DNA of 25,860 nt. It comes from an uncultured Erysipelotrichaceae bacterium (GTDB lineage Bacteria > Bacillota_I > Bacilli_A > RF39 > UBA660). Made by a program: the position numbers and the translations under genes. Position 1 is the stretch's first letter; each line of letters begins with the position of its first letter. Under the pieces are notes generated by a model, which was not told where the DNA came from, made no database searches, and saw only the letters and a program-made list of their open reading frames with translations. The DNA lies in contig CACZQI010000057.1 in assembly GCA_902783345.1 (NCBI GenBank), forward strand, positions 1 through 25,860, in the 5' to 3' direction. Positions 24,235-25,860 of the stretch are shown piece by piece.

Positions 24235-25860
24235 TTATATTTGTTTAAAAATATTTAATTTACCAGTTTTAATAAATACTACTATTAGAACCATTACTAT
24301 GCTTACTAAAATTATCCCTAAACTATTAATTAAACCTGTTGAAGGATTTTCAATATTATCATCTGACTCAGATTCTGGATCAGTAATACTATCATCTTCT
24401 TTATTAATTAACGTATCTACTTTAATGTTATAATATTTATTTTTTTGCCCTATTAACAATCTCGTTATTCCTTCATTTTTAACAACTAGATAATCTCCAT
24501 CTACAGAAAGAACATCATCATTATCAATAATAACTGTAATATTATCATGAGTTTGAACAATAGTATTAGCAATAAAAACTGGTTTATTATCTATCTTTTT
24601 ATTTAATAAAGATTTTTTATAATTATTATTTGTTAAACTATTTAATAATGATTTTTTATTATAGTCATTATTTTTTAAACTGTTTAACAAATCAGTTATT
24701 AATATTTTATTTATTATAGAATAATTTGTTAACTTATCTTCTGTTGATACTTCAGGAATATTTATTGTAATTGAATAATTATCATAAATAAGTCTCGTTG
24801 ATCCTACTTTTTTAGGAATTATATCATTATCTTTAATTTCAATAAGGTCTTTATCTTCTACTTCAAAGTTAGATATTACTAGATTATCAGCAATATTTTT
24901 AAATATTTCATTAAAATTTACATTTGATAAATTATTAGTTATATTTAACTCACCAATTACATCTAATACTGATTCTTCATAATATTTAATAATAATATTA
25001 TATATTTTTGTAGTTACATTATCTGGAGCCGTTATTGTAATTGAATCACTTATCTCAGTTTCATCTTCTGGAATAATTATATCTTTACTATTTTCGGTTC
25101 CCGTAGCTTGATCAGTATAAGTTATTGTTACTTTTCTGCTATTTGTCTTGATAGTATAAGCTGTTGTGTCAGGACTATATTCAGGAGTTATTACAGTTCC
25201 TATTGAAGATTTTAAACTTCCTAAGTTTGCATTATCACTTAGAGCTTCATTTATTGTAATTATATATGGTATTTTATTAATTTCATTTTCTGCCGTTACT
25301 AGTATTTCCACAGTTTTAGGTAATTGGTCTAATACTATTTTTCCTGTTCCAGTTACCTGTGCCATTGCATTTCTTGCCGTAGCCTCAATTTCTATTTCCT
25401 CAGTACCTATAGGTACTGTTACATCATAATTAAATTTATTAGATTCAAATGGACTACTAAATGGATAATTAATTACTTTTAAAGAACTTAATAATGCTTC
25501 TTTTGATTTTGCTTTATTAATAACTATTGTATACGTTGAAGATATATTTGGATTCATAGCATTTATTGTTACCGACCATTCATTTCTTCCAGTTACTAAT
25601 GATTTTGTTACAGTTGTAGAAACACCATCAAAATCTCTTACATATGTTATTTCTACACTTGATATATCATCTATAACATTTGCTACATAGTCAAATTTAT
25701 CTTTTCGAAATGGTTCTGTAAATTCTATACCTAATATAGATAAACTCTTTAAATATGCATTACTTGACGATGATCTTGTTATTACTATTGTATATGTCTT
25801 TTTTGTTGTTCCATTTGGTGCTGTTATTGTTTTTGTCCATGTATTTTGACCATAATCTAA
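24235..25860 (-). CDS. Cell-wall-anchored surface protein with cadherin-like beta-sandwich repeats, C-terminal part
   Basis: The frame is open to the right edge without a stop, so the first ATG inside it (25557) is internal and the gene starts outside the window; at least 541 residues are visible. It carries repeated modules of the cadherin-like beta-sandwich type (PF12733-like): L-x-x-L-x-I then F-x-P-F then Y-x-V and Y-T-I-x-I, seen near SNAYLKSLSILGIEFTEPF and SSLKVINYPFSSPF, with further copies following. Then come Asp/Asn-rich linkers and two short tandem repeats. The C-terminus has NPSTG, a hydrophobic segment of about 20 residues and a short basic tail (KTGKLNIFKQ), a sortase-type anchoring signal. 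Function is probably structural or adhesive; ligand unknown. Confidence 0.85.
   Translation of the reverse strand, partial: LDYGQNTWTKTITAPNGTTKKTYTIVITRSSSSNAYLKSLSILGIEFTEPFRKDKFDYVANVIDDISSVEITYVRDFDGVSTTVTKSLVTGRNEWSVTINAMNPNISSTYTIVINKAKSKEALLSSLKVINYPFSSPFESNKFNYDVTVPIGTEEIEIEATARNAMAQVTGTGKIVLDQLPKTVEILVTAENEINKIPYIITINEALSDNANLGSLKSSIGTVITPEYSPDTTAYTIKTNSRKVTITYTDQATGTENSKDIIIPEDETEISDSITITAPDNVTTKIYNIIIKYYEESVLDVIGELNITNNLSNVNFNEIFKNIADNLVISNFEVEDKDLIEIKDNDIIPKKVGSTRLIYDNYSITINIPEVSTEDKLTNYSIINKILITDLLNSLKNNDYNKKSLLNSLTNNNYKKSLLNKKIDNKPVFIANTIVQTHDNITVIIDNDDVLSVDGDYLVVKNEGITRLLIGQKNKYYNIKVDTLINKEDDSITDPESESDDNIENPSTGLINSLGIILVSIVMVLIVVFIKTGKLNIFKQI
24602..24682 (-). repeat. Two short in-frame tandem repeats within the surface protein gene
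   Basis: Units of 39 (24602-24640) and 42 bases (24641-24682) encode near-identical stretches of the form SLLNSL-x-NN-x-Y-x-KK, with the beginning of a third. They lie in the linker between the beta-sandwich modules and the wall anchor, and their AT-rich sequence could slip during replication. Confidence 0.6.

Noticed and set aside
24194..24433. Plus-strand frame over the terminator and the end of the surface-protein gene
   Set aside because: It starts inside a terminator hairpin and is antisense to the sortase-signal region.
25555..25557. ATG as the start of the cadherin-like protein
   Set aside because: The frame continues upstream to the window edge with the same beta-sandwich repeat pattern, so this Met is internal.

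Overview
The window looks like chromosome of a very AT-rich, Gram-positive-type bacterium of the class Bacilli. An uncultured gut lineage of the former Mollicutes/Tenericutes group (RF39-like) or an Erysipelotrichia relative is the best guess, by inference only. The evidence is low GC, AGGAGG-type ribosome sites, Spo0A, a T-box leader, VanY-type peptidases and an NPSTG-anchored surface protein. The standard genetic code is used: spo0A ends in TGA and tryptophans are TGG, which argues against true mycoplasmas. No rRNA, tRNA, CRISPR array, transposase or phage gene was seen.

Layout. (1) 1-2.1 kb: the start of an exported protein (minus, cut by the window edge) and a CBS/DRTGG-type manganese pyrophosphatase. 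(2) 2.15-6.7 kb, plus strand: a membrane-anchored VanY-like carboxypeptidase, a 695-residue protein made of two tandem HExxH metallopeptidase-like units, and an anchored polysaccharide deacetylase with Ig-like repeats. These suggest envelope remodelling. (3) 6.7-8.3 kb: a large polytopic membrane protein, perhaps a GT-C glycosyltransferase. (4) uvrB at 8.46-10.4 kb. (5) 10.4-15.8 kb, minus strand: a compact probable operon spo0A - clpC-like - small coiled coil - cysS - membrane Zn-peptidase - VanY-like peptidase. (6) 15.9-18.8 kb: a membrane hybrid histidine kinase that lacks its phosphoacceptor His, and a PlsC-like acyltransferase. (7) 19-24.1 kb: tyrS, thrS behind a threonine T-box, and alaS. 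(8) 24.2 kb to the end: the C-terminal part of a large cell-wall-anchored protein with cadherin-like repeats. The usual intrinsic terminators, several bidirectional, separate convergent genes.

Most notable points: the tandem-duplicated HExxH protein; a ClpC-like ATPase whose second AAA+ ring is dead and stops just after a VGF tripeptide aligned with the ClpP-docking loop; and a kinase with neither phosphoacceptor His nor a working receiver, beside an intact spo0A preceded by a perfect 0A box inside a repeat cluster. Two tRNA synthetases are trimmed at opposite ends (ThrRS without TGS, AlaRS without C-Ala). Together they suggest a reduced genome that has kept the core of these systems and shed or repurposed modules. 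That interpretation is inference from sequence alone.
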